Shown here in pieces: positions 45,276 to 57,472 of a stretch of 64,000 nucleotides of DNA. A model generated the notes under the pieces. The model made no database searches. It had not been told where the DNA came from and saw only the letters and a list, made by a program, of their open reading frames with translations. Position numbers and translations under genes: made by a program. Position 1 is the stretch's first letter; every line of letters begins with the position of its first letter. This DNA comes from Rutidosis leptorrhynchoides (Eukaryota > Streptophyta > Magnoliopsida > Asterales > Asteraceae). The DNA is taken from assembly GCF_046630445.1 (NCBI RefSeq), contig NC_092338.1, positions 204,459,501-204,523,500 of the forward strand, in the 5' to 3' direction.

Positions 45276-47341
45276 TGATATCGGCCAAAAAGTCACGTTT
45301 TTACCCCCGATATTGAGCCCTAAAACCATAAAGTTCCAAACTTTATCGTCAAAATAATCACTTTGTTGGTTAATTTGGTAGATTTAGTCATTACAAAGGC
45401 TATGTTTCAAGAACCACTAAAAACGGATGAGAAATGAGGAAAAAGGAGCAAAACCGGCTAAGACGATTAACTCGCGTTTAAATAACTTATTTTATAATTT
45501 TTGGAAAAGTTTAATTACTTAATCTCATATTGTAGGATATTCAATTATGAACGCGTGGGCACAAGAATCGTAAAAATGAAGCTAAAACGAAGATTCTAGA
45601 GCGAAAACGGTGAAAGACAAGAAATCAAGTTACGATCCAGTGAATCAAGGCTGACCAGCACCAAATACGGCCTGCCATATGGGCTGCCATACGGCCTGCC
45701 AGTATGGGGTATGGCCTGCCAGTCCCCCTTGCCAGTACCCCTTACCATTACCCCTTGCCAGACGTTTTTCAGAAAAAACGGCCTGCCAGTACCCCTTGCC
45801 AAACGGCCTGCCAGGCGTTTTTCAGAAAAAACCTCCTGCCAGTACCCCTTGCCAAGCATTTTTTGGCCAAAAATTACAATTTTGCCCTCAAGCTTTGCTT
45901 ATAAAAGGAGGGCTTCATTTCCCATTTCAACACACATCTTACACGCCAATTCTTCACTTCTCTCTCAAATATCTCTCTATAGTCGCTCTCTAGTGATCTA
46001 TTAGAGATTAGTTCTCTCTCTAATCTCTCTCTCTAGATTCTAGAGAGAGAAAAGTACAGAGATTAGGAAATGTAATTATCTCTCTATTTGTCGCTCTCTA
46101 GTGATCAATAGGATATTAGTATGTAGTTAGTAATAGAAGCTTTCAAGCATTGTAACGCTATGGATATTTTGAAGAAATACAAGTGTTATTCTGCCGACAT
46201 TATTTGGTAATATCTATCCTTTCTTTTATTAATTCATCATAATGTTCTTGTTTGATGTTTGTGATTTATTAATGATTGAAATGTTTGTTGCCATAATGTG
46301 TGAGTAATTGCTTGATTGTTTGCCATGATTTAATAATATTAGTTAGGGATGATTATCGTTTCATACTCGCTTTTTGTCTATGATATTAAACCTCGTTATT
46401 ATCGTTCTTCCACCAATAAACGTGATTAAAACCTTTTATAAAGTCGACATTATAAGGGTAATTAATTATCTGTGTTTATACATTGGTCAAGGTATGAACC
46501 TATTGGAAATACTATAAAGTACATGGGGAATTACCGTAGGACCAGATCAAGACATTGGTCAAGAGTATAAGACTCATGTCGATATACTATAGGACCACTT
46601 GAGCATGGTCAAGGTTAGAAGCTATGGAACCACTATAAGTCTAGTACATGGTGGATAACTAAGGGATTTATTGGGTATATTTAAGTAAGGGCTGGTTTAA
46701 GTCATAAATGGGAGTTTAACGCACTACAATACAAACTAAGCTTACGAATCTTCAAGGATGACTGAGAACTATCAGATGTTCTAATATGTCTACAAACCCT
46801 TAGATTTTACCAAACCATTGATAGAAAGGTATTCACAACACAATCATAACCACTCACTTGGGTGATTCACTAAGGTGTTAAGAAAGGTTGGATATTATCT
46901 ATATAAGGCTATGCTAGTTTATTCGTGCGCCCAAGGTATGCACTGCATCCAAGATGGGCCGCTTATATCCTTAAACCAGATAAAGCGTCGGGAGTTGAGC
47001 ATAGTCCATCTGATCAGAATCTTCAAAGCCTAGTTCCTCGTGACATGCTAATTGGGAAACCGGTTAGTAGGGAATCTAGTGTTCACACTAAGGTATATCT
47101 ATCCAAAGAGTGTCTCATAATCATCCTGACACTACGTTATCTTAAATGATGGTAAACCACATCTTCTCTGTCCTTAGCTGTTGCATGCTAGCTAGTTTAT
47201 TTTAATTATATTGCTTTAATATCTTAATTACAATTATATAAACTAATCAACCCAACTATTGCCTTTACATATTTTGATATTCCGGATAAAAGTGGTGTCT
47301 AGAATAAACCGGTTGGACTTGGTTGTTGGATTTTCCGAACA
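45276..47341 (+). mobile_element. LTR of element G (right end uncertain)
   Basis: Begins TGATATCGGCC after a polypurine tract. It contains a CTGCCA-rich repeat block, TATAAAAG at 45900-45907 and a CT-rich leader with a roughly 100-bp duplication (TCGCTCTCTAGTGATC at about 45980 and 46090). I place the end at GAACA (47341), giving 2.07 kb, close to LTRs A and B, but no primer site follows, so this end is a guess. Confidence 0.55.
45650..45907 (+). promoter_or_regulatory. LTR G U3: CTGCCA/CCCCTTGCCA repeats and TATA
   Basis: Many copies of CTGCCAGTACCCCTTGCCA-like units, and a 53-bp-period duplication that includes the self-complementary TTTTTCAGAAAAAA (about 45765 and 45818). TATAAAAG is at 45900-45907. 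GC-rich repeats upstream of TATA recall elements A-C, but the spacing is different. Confidence 0.55.
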
Positions 47342-47590
47342 GTCGCCAATTTATTGGGACCAAAAGGATCCTGCCACTCCACACAAGGTGTACCTGGCCA
47401 CTAATCTTGGATACTAAATTGTGTATAAACCCAATCTTAATTACTAAATTATCTAGATAAGCTCCGCTTTAAATTCGACCGCTCAAGGAACGACCCTAGG
47501 TCATATTTGCCCTTGCTAACCCATAGGAAGGAATAATAGATTTAGGCCCAGCATATATAAATTAAACAATCAACTTCTTCTCTTGGTATC
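47342..47590. other. Intergenic, unassigned
   Basis: Flank between LTR G and the Tat-like fragment. I see no gene, repeat unit or motif to report. Confidence 0.4.
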
Positions 47591-47599
47591 CTGAATTGA

Positions 47600-48230
47600 C
47601 ATTTTGCGACCTAACGACACCGTATAAATAAAACCGTCCGATTCAGGCATATCACAATAGTTCTATTTATTTGCACACATTCTATTGCTCTTCTACGCTC
47701 AGCGTATAGCGGTGCAATGCCAGCCGGCGTAGGAAATTTCATCATTCCGTGTACCGTTGATCTCACAACTCCAAATGCCATCATAGTTGATCAACCCAAA
47801 ATGACATTATATTGTGAATTTGCTTTGACAAATAAAAACTCGATATGAGCTGTTCTTTTAAATGGTGATTTTCCCAACAGCACTTCTAAAACTATGCTTC
47901 CTTCTAACCATGATGGATCGTTAAAAAAACTTGCTAAAGGAACAAACTTGTCTTTCATCTTCACCTTTACTCTCTCCGGTAATTGTACAAAACAATGTTC
48001 ATACATGATGTCTGCTCCTGCTCCGGTATCAGTATATATTCCTCCGACAATACAATTTTCTATACGGGCCTCAATTACGACAGGAGCATCAGATGGATTA
48101 GTATTAAACATAGAAGGAAAAGCAATCAACTCTTGCTTCCAATCTTCTAACATTTCTGCTTTTCTTCGCTGTCCGACTTGCCACAAATGTATCATGTTCG
48201 CCTCAATAGGTATTACCTGATCAATCCATA
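47600..48230 (-). pseudogene. Tat-lineage protease fragment (element H)
   Basis: 134 aa are open (47791-48195), with the retropepsin-like YTDTGAGADIMYEHCF and the distal NSQYNVILG. After a TGA that reads as CGA-derived, the same frame goes on with MMAFGVVRSTVHGMMKFPTP, typical of the protease-RT linker in Tat-lineage Ty3 elements. RT itself is absent. It is a decayed piece without Gag or integrase. Confidence 0.65.
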
Positions 48231-48708
48231 ATCAATGAATTACTTAATTAAGGATTGAGTACAATGATAAAGATGGAGGATGGGTTGTTTGCTGATTATT
48301 TTGGGCCCTGATGATCATCTTTCACTTTTCAATCAAGTGATCAACCACCCCGACCCGGTCTTGATTGTTAATTAGCATGATTCACCTTAACTCGCTGTAA
48401 ATCTTCCTTGGGCAAAGTCACAAGTGAAAATTACAAAGGTCTGGGCAAATGGCATAGAATCAACAACCTATAAATGAGAGGCCGAACTCTCTATTTATAG
48501 TATTCAAAATATCCACGGTCTGCGGATTGTCTAATCATCCGCGCAATCTTAGCGAAATAACCCGCAGTCTTTTATTAATGCGGCAACTGATCCGCTATCT
48601 TTATTTTCAGCGAATATTCCAAGCCTTTCGAACATACTTCGCGTTACTTCTGTTTTTAGCCTTTAATAAATAAAATATACATATACAATGCTATGTATAT
48701 GATCAAGT
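48231..48708 (-). mobile_element. Tat-like LTR fragment (element H), left of F
   Basis: Non-coding, with a minus-strand TATA-like CTATAAATAG (48500-48491). Just upstream are GC-rich motifs GCGGAT...ATCCGC (48522-48542) and GCGG...CCGC (48580-48595). The same GCTATCCGC-type wording reappears at 61632-61645, beyond chromovirus F, so F appears to have inserted into this LTR. The outer ends of the LTR were not found. Confidence 0.4.
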
Positions 48709-51700
48709 TGAAATGTCCCGTTCTTATTGATTAAAAACGTTCCATATTAATTGATTTCGTTGCGAGGTTTTGACCTCTATATGAGACGTTTTTCAAAGAC
48801 TGCATTCATTTTTAAAACAAACCATAACCTTTATTTTATAAATGAAGGTTTAAGTAGCTTTACGTAGATTTTCAAATAATGATAATCTAAAATATCCTAT
48901 TTACACACGACCATTACATAATGGTTTACAATACAAATATGTTACATCGAAATCAGTTTCTTGAATGCAGTTTTTACACAATATCATACAAACATGGACT
49001 CCAAATCTTGTCCTTATTTTAGTATGCAACAGCGGAAGCTCTTAATATTCACCTGAGAATAAACATGCTTTAAACGTCAACAAAAATGTTGGTGAGTTAT
49101 AGGTTTAACCTATATATATCAAATCGTAACAATAGACCACAAAATTTCATATTTCAATACACATCCCATACATAGAGATAAAAATCATTCATATGGTGAA
49201 CACCTGGTAACCGACATTAACAAGATGCATATATAAGAATATCCCCATCATTCCGGGACACCCTTCGGATATGATATAAATTTCGAAGTACTAAAGCATC
49301 CGGTACTTTGGATGGGGTTTGTTAGGCCCAATAGATCTATCTTTAGGATTCGTGTCAATTAGGGTGTCTGTTCCCTAATTCTTAGATTACCAGACTTAAT
49401 TAAAAGGGGCATATTCGATATCGATAATTCAACCATAGAATGTAGTTTCACGTACTTGTGTCTATTTTGTAAATCATTTATAAAACCTGCATGTATTCTC
49501 ATCCCAAAAATATTAGATTTTAAAAGTGGGACTATAACTCACTTTCACAGATTTTTACTTCGTCGAGAAGTAAGACTTGGCTACTGTTGATTCACGAACC
49601 TATAACAATATATACATATATATTAAAGTATGTTCAAAATATATTTACAACACTTTTAATATATTTTGATGTTTTAAGTTTATTAAGTCAGCTGTCCTCG
49701 TTAGTAACCTACAACTAGTTGTCCACAGTTAGATGTACAGAAATAAATCGATAAATATTATCTTGAATCAATCCACGACCCAGTGTATACGTATCTCAGT
49801 ATTGATCACAACTCAAACTATATATATTTTGGAATCAACCTCAACCCTGTATAGCTAACTCCAACATTCACATATAGAGTGTCTATGGTTGTTCCGAAAT
49901 ATATATAGATGTGTCGACATGATAGGTCGAAACATTGTATACGTGTCTATGGTATCTCAAGATTACATAATATACAATACAAGTTGATTAAGTTATGGTT
50001 GGAATATATTTGTTACCAATTTTCACGTAGCAAAAATGAGAAAAATTATCCAATCTTGTTTTACCCATAACTTCTTCATTTTGAATCCGTTTTGAGTGAA
50101 TTAAATTGCTATGATTTCATATTGAACTCTATTTTATGAATCTAAACAGAAAAAGTATAGGTTTATAGTCGGAAAAATAAGTTACAAGTCGTTTTTGTAA
50201 AGGTAGTCATTTCAGTCGAAAGAACGACGTCTAGATGACCATTTTAGAAAACATACTTCCACTTTGAGTTTAACCATACTTTTTGGATATAGTTTCATGT
50301 TCATAATAAAAATCATTTTCTCAGAATAACAACTTTTAAATCAAAGTTTATCATAGTTTTTAATTAACTAACCCAAAACAGCCCGCGGTGTTACTACGAC
50401 GGCGTAAATCCGGTTTTACGGTGTTTTTCGTGTTTCCAGGTTTTAAATCATTAAGTTAGCATATCATATAGATATAGAACATGTGTTTAGTTAATTTTAA
50501 AAGTCAAGTTAGAAGGATTAACTTTTGTTTGCGAACAAGTTTAGAATTAACTAAACTATGTTCTAGTGATTACGAGTTTAAACCTTCGAATAAGATAGTT
50601 TTATATATATGAATCGAATGATGTTATGAACATCATTACTACCTCAAGTTTAGTAGGTAAACCTACTGGAAGTGACAAGAAATGATCTAGCTTCAAAGGA
50701 TCTTGGATGGCTTGAAAATTCTTGAAGTAGGATCATGACACAAAAACAAGTTCAAGTAAGATTTTTACTCGAATTAAGATAGTTTATAGTTATAGAAATT
50801 GAATCAAAGTTTGAATATGAATATTACCTTGAATAATAAAGATAACCTACTGTATATAACAAAGGTTTCTTGATCTTAGATGATTACTTGGAATGGATTA
50901 GAAAGCTTGGAAGTAAATTAGTAAACTTGAAGGGATTTTTGAAGTGTTCTTGAAGTGTTCTTCCTATGATGATTATAGCTTGATTCTTGAAGTGATTTTT
51001 GATGAAAATGATGATTAACTACTGGAAAAATACGTTCATAATAGTATGTGTGTGTTGAGAGAGAATTAGAAAGAGAATTGGAAGTGAAATGGAGTGAATG
51101 ATGAGTGGTAATTGGTGAGTGGTGAGTGGGGTTAAAAGGAGTTCTAGTTAGTTGACTAGCTCATGGTAGAAGTTAAAATTAATTAGTCATACATGACATA
51201 ATCAAGAGTGGAATCCCATGCTAGTTCCTATTGGTATATAGCCATAGTAAGTACGTTTTGAAGCTGTGTATAATACAGGTAAGAATACGACTAGAATTCT
51301 TGATGAAAGAAAAGAATGGGAAAGTAACTGTAACCATTTTCATTAAGTATGAGTGTTTTGATATATGTCTTGAAGTCTTCCAAAAGTATTTTAATACATC
51401 TAAATACACTACATGTATATACATTTTAACTGAGTCGTTAAGTCATCGTTAGTCGTTACATGTAAGTGTTGTTTTGAAACCTTTAAGTTAACGATCTCAA
51501 TTAATGTTGTTAACCCATTGTTTATTATATCTAATGAGATATTAAATTATTATATTATCATGATATTATGATATATTAATATATCTTAATATGATATATA
51601 TACATTTAAATGTCGTTACAATGATAATCGTTACATATATGTCTCGTTTTGAAATCCTTAAGTTAGTAGTCTTGTTTATATGTATATAACTCATTGTTAA

Positions 51701-51958
51701 TATACTTATGGAGATACTTACTTATCATAATCTCATGTTAACCATATGTATATCCATATATATATCATCATGTCGTTTTTACAAGTTTTAACATTCGTAA
51801 ATCGCCGGTCATCTTGGGTGGTCAATTGTCTATATGAAACATATTTCAATTAATCATGTCTTAACAAGTTTGATTGCTTAACATGTTGGAAACATTTAAT
51901 CATTTAAATATCAATCTCAATTAATATATATAAACATGGAAAAGTTCGGGTCACTACA
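48709..51958 (-). mobile_element. 3' LTR of chromovirus F
   Basis: 3,250 bp, TGAAATGTCCCG...GGTCACTACA on the plus strand. It shares blocks with LTRs D and E. No U3 palindrome pair like that of A-C was found. Confidence 0.92.
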
Positions 51959-51993
51959 GTACCTACCCGTTAAATAAATTTCGTCCCAAAATT
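51959..51993 (-). other. Polypurine tract region of chromovirus F
   Basis: On the minus strand GGGACGAAATTTATTTAACGG is followed by GGTAGGTAC and the LTR start TGTAGTGACCCG. The exact primer cannot be fixed. Confidence 0.5.
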
Positions 51994-52488
51994 TTAAGCT
52001 GTTGAAGGTGTTGACGAATCTTCTGGAAATAGATGTGGGTATTTCTTCTTCATCTGATCTTCACGCTCCCAGGTGAACTCGGGTCCTCTACGAGCATTCC
52101 ATCGAACCTTAACAATTGGTATCTTGTTTTGCTTAAGTCTTTTAACCTCACGATCCATTATTTCGACGGGTTCTTCGATGAATTGGAGTTTTTCGTTGAT
52201 TTGGATTTCATCTAACGGAATAGTGAGATCTTCTTTAGCAAAACATTTCTTAAAATTCGAGACGTGGAAAGTGTTATGTACAGCCGCGAGTTGTTGAGGT
52301 AACTCAAGTCGGTAAGCTACTGGTCCGACACGATCAATAATCTTGAATGGTCCAATATACCTTGGATTTAATTTCCCTCGTTTACCAAATCGAACAACGC
52401 CTTTCCAAGGTGCAACTTTAAGCATGACCATCTCTCCAATTTCAAATTCTATATCTTTTCCTTTAATGTCAGCGTAGCTCTTTTGTCA
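51994..52488 (-). pseudogene. Chromovirus F integrase C-terminus with chromodomain
   Basis: The 145-aa frame includes [20 protein letters not shown] (integrase C-terminal region) and then a chromodomain: [20 protein letters not shown] followed by [17 protein letters not shown]. Chromodomains target chromoviruses to particular chromatin. It is separated from the integrase core by a TGA at 52488-52486, which looks like a former CGA. Confidence 0.88.
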
Positions 52489-53574
52489 ACTTTGGGCGGT
52501 TTTCAACCGCTGTTGAATTTGGATGATCTTCTCGGTAGTTTCTTGTATAATCTCCAGACCCGTAATCTGTCTATCCCCCACTTCACTCCAACAAATCGGA
52601 GACCTGCACTTTCTACCATAAAGTGCTTCAAACGGCGCCATCTCAATGCTTGAATGGTAGCTGTTGTTGTAGGAAAATTCTGCTAACGGTAGATGTCGAT
52701 CCCAACTCTTTCCAAAATCAATAACACATGCTCGTAGCATGTCTTCAAGCGTTTGTATCGTCCTTTCGCTCTGCCCATCAGTTTGTGGATGATAGGCAGT
52801 ACTCATGTCTAGACGAGTTCCTAATGCTTGCTGTAATGTCTGCCAGAATCTTGAAATAAATCTGCCATCCCTATCAGAGATAATAGAGATTGGTATTCCA
52901 TGTCTGGAGACGACTTCCTTCAAATAAAGTCGTGCTAACTTCTCCATCTTGTCATCTTCTCTTATTGGTAGGAAGTGTGCTGATTTGGTGAGACGATCAA
53001 CTATTACCCAAATAGTATCAAAACCACTTACAGTCCTTGGCAATTTAGTGATGAAATCCATGGTAATGTTTTCCCATTTCCATTCCGGGATTTCGGGTTG
53101 TTGAAGTAGACCTAATGGTTTCTGATGCTCAGCTTTGACCTTAGAACACGTCAAACATTCTCCTACGTATTTAGCAACATCGGCTTTCATACCCGGCCAC
53201 CAAAAATGTTTCTTGAGATCCTTGTACATCTTCCCCGTTCCAGGATGTATCGAGTATCTGGTTTTATGAGCTTCTCTAAGTACCATTTCTCTCATATCTC
53301 CAAATTTTGGTACCCAAATCCTTTCAGCCCTATACCGGGTTCCGTCTTCCCGAATATTAAGATGCTTCTCCGATCCTTTGGGTATTTCATCCTTTAAATT
53401 TCCCTCTTTTAAAACTTCTTGTTGCGCCTCCTTTATTTGAGTAGTAATGTTATTATGAATCATTATATTCATAGATTTTACTCGAATGGGTTCTCTGTCC
53501 TTCCTGCTCAAGGCATCGGCTACCACATTTGCCTTCCCCGGGTGGTAACGAATCTCAAAGTCGTAATCATTCAA
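52486..53574 (-). pseudogene. Chromovirus F integrase core
   Basis: 362 aa. It starts with the very end of RNase H ([18 protein letters not shown]). Integrase follows: zinc-binding HKTRYSIH...CLTC, core motifs [25 protein letters not shown] and [19 protein letters not shown]. The open frame begins at an internal methionine because the sequence upstream is deleted. Confidence 0.9.
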
Positions 53575-55822
53575 TAATTCAATAAATCACAAAATCATCA
53601 TTCCCTTCAGGCAATGACAATATAGGTGCCGTAGTTAGATTTTTCTTCAATAACTGAAACGCTTTCTCTTGTTCATCATTCCATTCAAATTTCTTCCCTT
53701 TATGCATTAATGCAGTCAAGGGTTTTGCTATTCTGGAAAAGTCTTGGATGAACCTTCTGTAGTAACCAGCTAGTCCTAAAAACTGGCGTATGTGTTTCGG
53801 AGTTTTCGGGGTTTCCCACTTTTCAACAGTTTCTATCTTTGCCGGATCCACCTTAATACCTTCTTTGTTAACTATGTGACCGAGGAATTGAACTTCTTCC
53901 AACCAAAATGCACACTTTGAAAACTTAGCGTACAATTCTTCCTTCCTCAATACTTCTAACACTTTTCTCAAATGTTCACCGTGTTCTTGGTCATTCTTTG
54001 AGTAAATAAGTATGTCATCAATGAAAACAATGACAAACTTGTCAAGGTATGGTCCACACACTCGGTTCATAAGGTCCATGAACATAGCTGGTGCATTAGT
54101 TAAACCAAACGGCATGACCATAAACTCGTAATGACCGTAACGTGTTCTGAAAGCAGTCTTTGGAATATCATCTTCTTTCACCCGCATTTGATGATACCCG
54201 GAACGTAAGTCAATCTTTGAATAAACAGACGATCCTTGTAGTTGATCAAATAAGTCGTCGATTCTCGGTAGTGGGTAGCGGTTCTTGATGGTAAGTTTGT
54301 TCAACTCTCGGTAATCGATACACAACCTGAATGTACCATCTTTCTTCTTGACAAACAAAACAGGAGCTCCCCACGGTGATGTGCTTGGTCGAATGAAACC
54401 ACGCTCTAAAAGTTCTTGTAATTGGCTTTGCAGTTCTTTCATCTCGCTGGGTGCGAGTCTGTAAGGAGCACGAGCTATTGGTGCAGCTCCTGGTACAAGA
54501 TCTATTTGAAATTCAACGGATCGATGTGGGGGTAATCCCGGTAATTCTTTTGGAAATACATCGGGAAATTCTTTTGCAATGGGAACATCATTGATGCTCT
54601 TTTCTTCAGTTTGTACTTTTTTAACGTGTGCTAGAACAGCATAGCAACCTTTTCTTATTAGTTTTTGTGCCTTCAAATTACTAATAAGATGTAGCTTCGT
54701 GTTGCCCTTTTCACCGTACACCATTAAGGGTTTTTCTTTTTCTCGTATAATGCGAATTGCATTTTTGTAACAAACGATCTCTGCTTTCACTTCTTTCAAC
54801 CAGTCCATACCGATTATCACATCAAAACTCCCTAACTCTACTGGTATCAAATCAATCTTAAATGTTTCGCTAACCAGTTTAATTTCTCGATTCCGACATA
54901 TATTATCTGCTGAAAATAATTTACCATTTGCTAATTCGAGTAAAAATTTACTATCCAAAGGCGTCAATGGACAACTTAATTTAGCACAAAAATCTCTACT
55001 CATATAGCTTCTATCCGCACCCGAATCAAATAAAACGTAAGCAGATTTATTGTCAATAAGAAACGTACCCGTAACAAGCTCCGAGTCTTCCTGTCCCTCT
55101 GCCGCATTAATATTGAAAACTCTTCCGCGGCCTTGTCCATTCGTGTTCTCCTGGTTCGGGCAATTTCTAATAATGTGGCCCGGTTTTCCACATTTATAAC
55201 AAACTACATTGGCATAACTTGCTCCGACACTACTTGCTCCGCCATTACTCGTTCTGACACCATTTGTTCCTTTCGTTCTATTAACCCCTGGTCCGTAGAC
55301 CTCACACTTCGCCGCGCTATGACCGTTTCTTTTACACTTGTTGCAAAATTTGGTGCAGAACCCCGAGTGATACTTTTCACACCTTTGGCATAGCTGCTTC
55401 TGATTGTTGTTGTTGTTGCGGTTATTATTGTTGTTGGGATGATTGTTGTAGTTGTTGTTGTTGTTGTTGTTGTTGTTGGGCCATTTGTTGTAGTTGCGAT
55501 TGATGTTACGATTGTTGGGATAATTGTTGCGATTATTGTTGTAATTGCTGTTGTTGTTGTATTGGTGATTCTTATCACCGTTTTCCTCCCACTTTCTTTT
55601 GACTTGCTTCACATTGGCCTCTTCAACAGTCTGTTCTTTAATTCTTTCTTCAATCTGGTTCACTAGTTTGTGAGCCATTCTACATGCCTGTTGTATGGAG
55701 GTGGGCTCGTGTGAACTTATATCTTCTTGGATTCTTTCCGATAATCCTTTCACAAACGCGTCGATCTTCTCTTCCTCATCTTTGAATGCTCCCGGACACA
55801 ATAGGCACAATTCTGTGAATCA
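53575..55822 (-). pseudogene. Chromovirus F gag C-terminus, protease, RT; RNase H missing
   Basis: A 743-aa frame (53579-55810). Order: Gag tail with a long Asn-rich tract, two zinc knuckles ([14 protein letters not shown] and [14 protein letters not shown]), protease with [14 protein letters not shown] with [20 protein letters not shown] and catalytic FIDDILIYS, then the connection ending DFVIY. At that point RNase H should begin, but the sequence jumps to its last residues, a loss of roughly 95-100 codons, and terminates in TGA. A TGA at 55822-55820 separates this frame from the Gag core. Confidence 0.9.
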
Positions 55823-56310
55823 TCTTTCGTACGTGGTAATATCAAATCCTTGGGTTCGTAACCCTCTAAGTTCTGTCTTGAGCTTATTGACCTCGGTTCT
55901 GGGACGGTACTTCTCGTTCATCAAGTGCCTGAATGCTGACCACGGTAGTGCGTACGCATCGTCTTGTCCCACTTGCTCTAGATAGGTATTCCACCATGTT
56001 AACGCAGAACCTGTGAAGGTATGCGTAGCGTACTTTACTTTGTCCTCTTCAGTACACTTACTTATGGCAAACACCGATTCGACCTTCGGGTCCACCGTTT
56101 CAATGCGATCGGTCTTTCGGTTCCATCAAATTCCAAAGGTTTGCAGGCAGTGAATTCTTTGTAGGTGCATCCTACACGATTTCCTGTACTGCTAGATCCA
56201 AGGTTATTGTTGGTATGTAGCGCAGCCTGTACTGCGGCTATGTTTGAAGCTAGAAAAGTACGGAATTCCTCTTCATTCATATTCACGGTGTGTCGAGTAG
56301 TCGGTGCCAT
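55820..56310 (-). pseudogene. Chromovirus F gag N-terminus and core
   Basis: The probable start is the ATG at 56310 (MAPTTRHTVNMNEEEF). The N-terminal part runs to the FDGTERPIALKRW motif. A one-base indel near 56095 then shifts frame. The core resumes as VESVFAISKCTEEDKVKYAT, FTGSALTWWNTYLEQVG and LRGLRTQGFDITTYER, up to a TGA at 55822. Standard chromovirus Gag, broken twice. Confidence 0.85.
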
Positions 56311-56651
56311 TTCCTTCAAAATAGTCAAATGGAACAAGTTAATCATACAGAATATTAAGAGTAGTTAATAGTATTTCGTAGCATAATATGAACTCATTTA
56401 TAAAAGCTTTTTCTTCATATTAGCGTTTTATAAGTTTAAATTCTGGTAGTACCAACCCGTTAAGTTCATACTTAGTAGCTAATATACAATTCAACTAATA
56501 CAATTCTATATGAAAAACTGATTATAATAATATTTCGCGTTCAAACTTTTATACAATATTTTACAAACTTACAATACCGCTTATTTTACATAAAGCATGA
56601 AATATAGCACACAATAACTTTGATACAAGATAGTTGTGAAGATAATTCTAG

Positions 56652-57335
56652 CTAGTACACAAGTCGTTCAGCAAAGGCAATAAAGACACGTAATTCATAC
56701 GTCCAGAAACAAGTCATGCATTCTGGTTTTACTAGGACTACTTCCCATCCTTGGTCTTGTGGAACATAACCGTTATGGCCGTTGATAAGACAGCGTGTTG
56801 TAACGTCGTCAAAGGGACGAGGGTTACGTAATGTCCAACAGTCCCGTAACAATCTAAAAACCTCATTTCTTACCCCAATTACCGACTCCGTCACTTGTGG
56901 GAACATTTTGTTTAATAGTTGTAGCCCGATGTTCTTGTTCTCACTTTGGTGAGAAGCGAACATTACTAATCCGTAAGCATAACATGCTTCTTTATGTTGC
57001 ATGTTAGCCGCTTTTTCTAAATCACGAAGTCCAATATTCGGATATATTGAGTCAAAATAATTTCTTAACCCATTGCGTAAAATAGCATTTGGGTTCCCCG
57101 GAATATATGCGTCAAAGTAAACACATCGTAACTTATGGATTTCTCAATGTGATATCCCCCATCTTTCAAACGAAAGCCTTTTATAAATCAAGGCATTCTT
57201 GGAACGTTCTTCGAATGTCTTACAAACTGATCTCGCCTTAAATAGTTGTACCGAAGAATTCTGACCGACTCTAGACAAGATTTCATCAATCATGTCTCCA
57301 GGTAGGTCTCTTAAAATATTGGGTTGTCTATCCAT
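56652..57335 (-). pseudogene. Captured F-box-like gene inside chromovirus F
   Basis: One reading frame of about 228 codons from ATG 57335, interrupted once by TGA at 57146-57144. Residues 10-50 match an F-box: LRDLPGDMIDEILSRVGQ, then SVQLFKARSVCKTFEE. The rest (EKAANMQHKEACYAYGLVMF, then a C-terminal segment with MTCFWTYELRVF) resembles At2g35280-like F-box proteins with Sel1-like helical repeats. In such proteins the F-box binds SKP1 in an SCF ubiquitin ligase. It lies between the F primer site and gag, on the same strand, so it belongs to the element RNA. It is probably a transduced host gene fragment. Family assignment is from memory of motifs, not a search. Confidence 0.65.
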
Positions 57336-57472
57336 TTTGTGTTTTTATACTGTAAAATAGACAAGAGTTAGATTCATAAAAAAAATACTTATTAATACAA
57401 GCAATTTTTACATATATCATAAAGCATAAGCACACTATATTACTTATATTACACCACACGAATACAACTATC

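Noticed and set aside
45679-46004. Pro/Cys-rich overlapping frames
   Set aside because: They translate the CTGCCA repeat block of the G U3 in all three frames; not a gene.
55133-55666. Plus-strand and Thr/Val-rich frames opposite gag of F
   Set aside because: Shadows of the Asn-rich Gag coding sequence.
56652-57335. Resident host F-box gene
   Set aside because: It lies between the primer site and gag of one LTR-bounded element with perfect target duplications, so it is element cargo.
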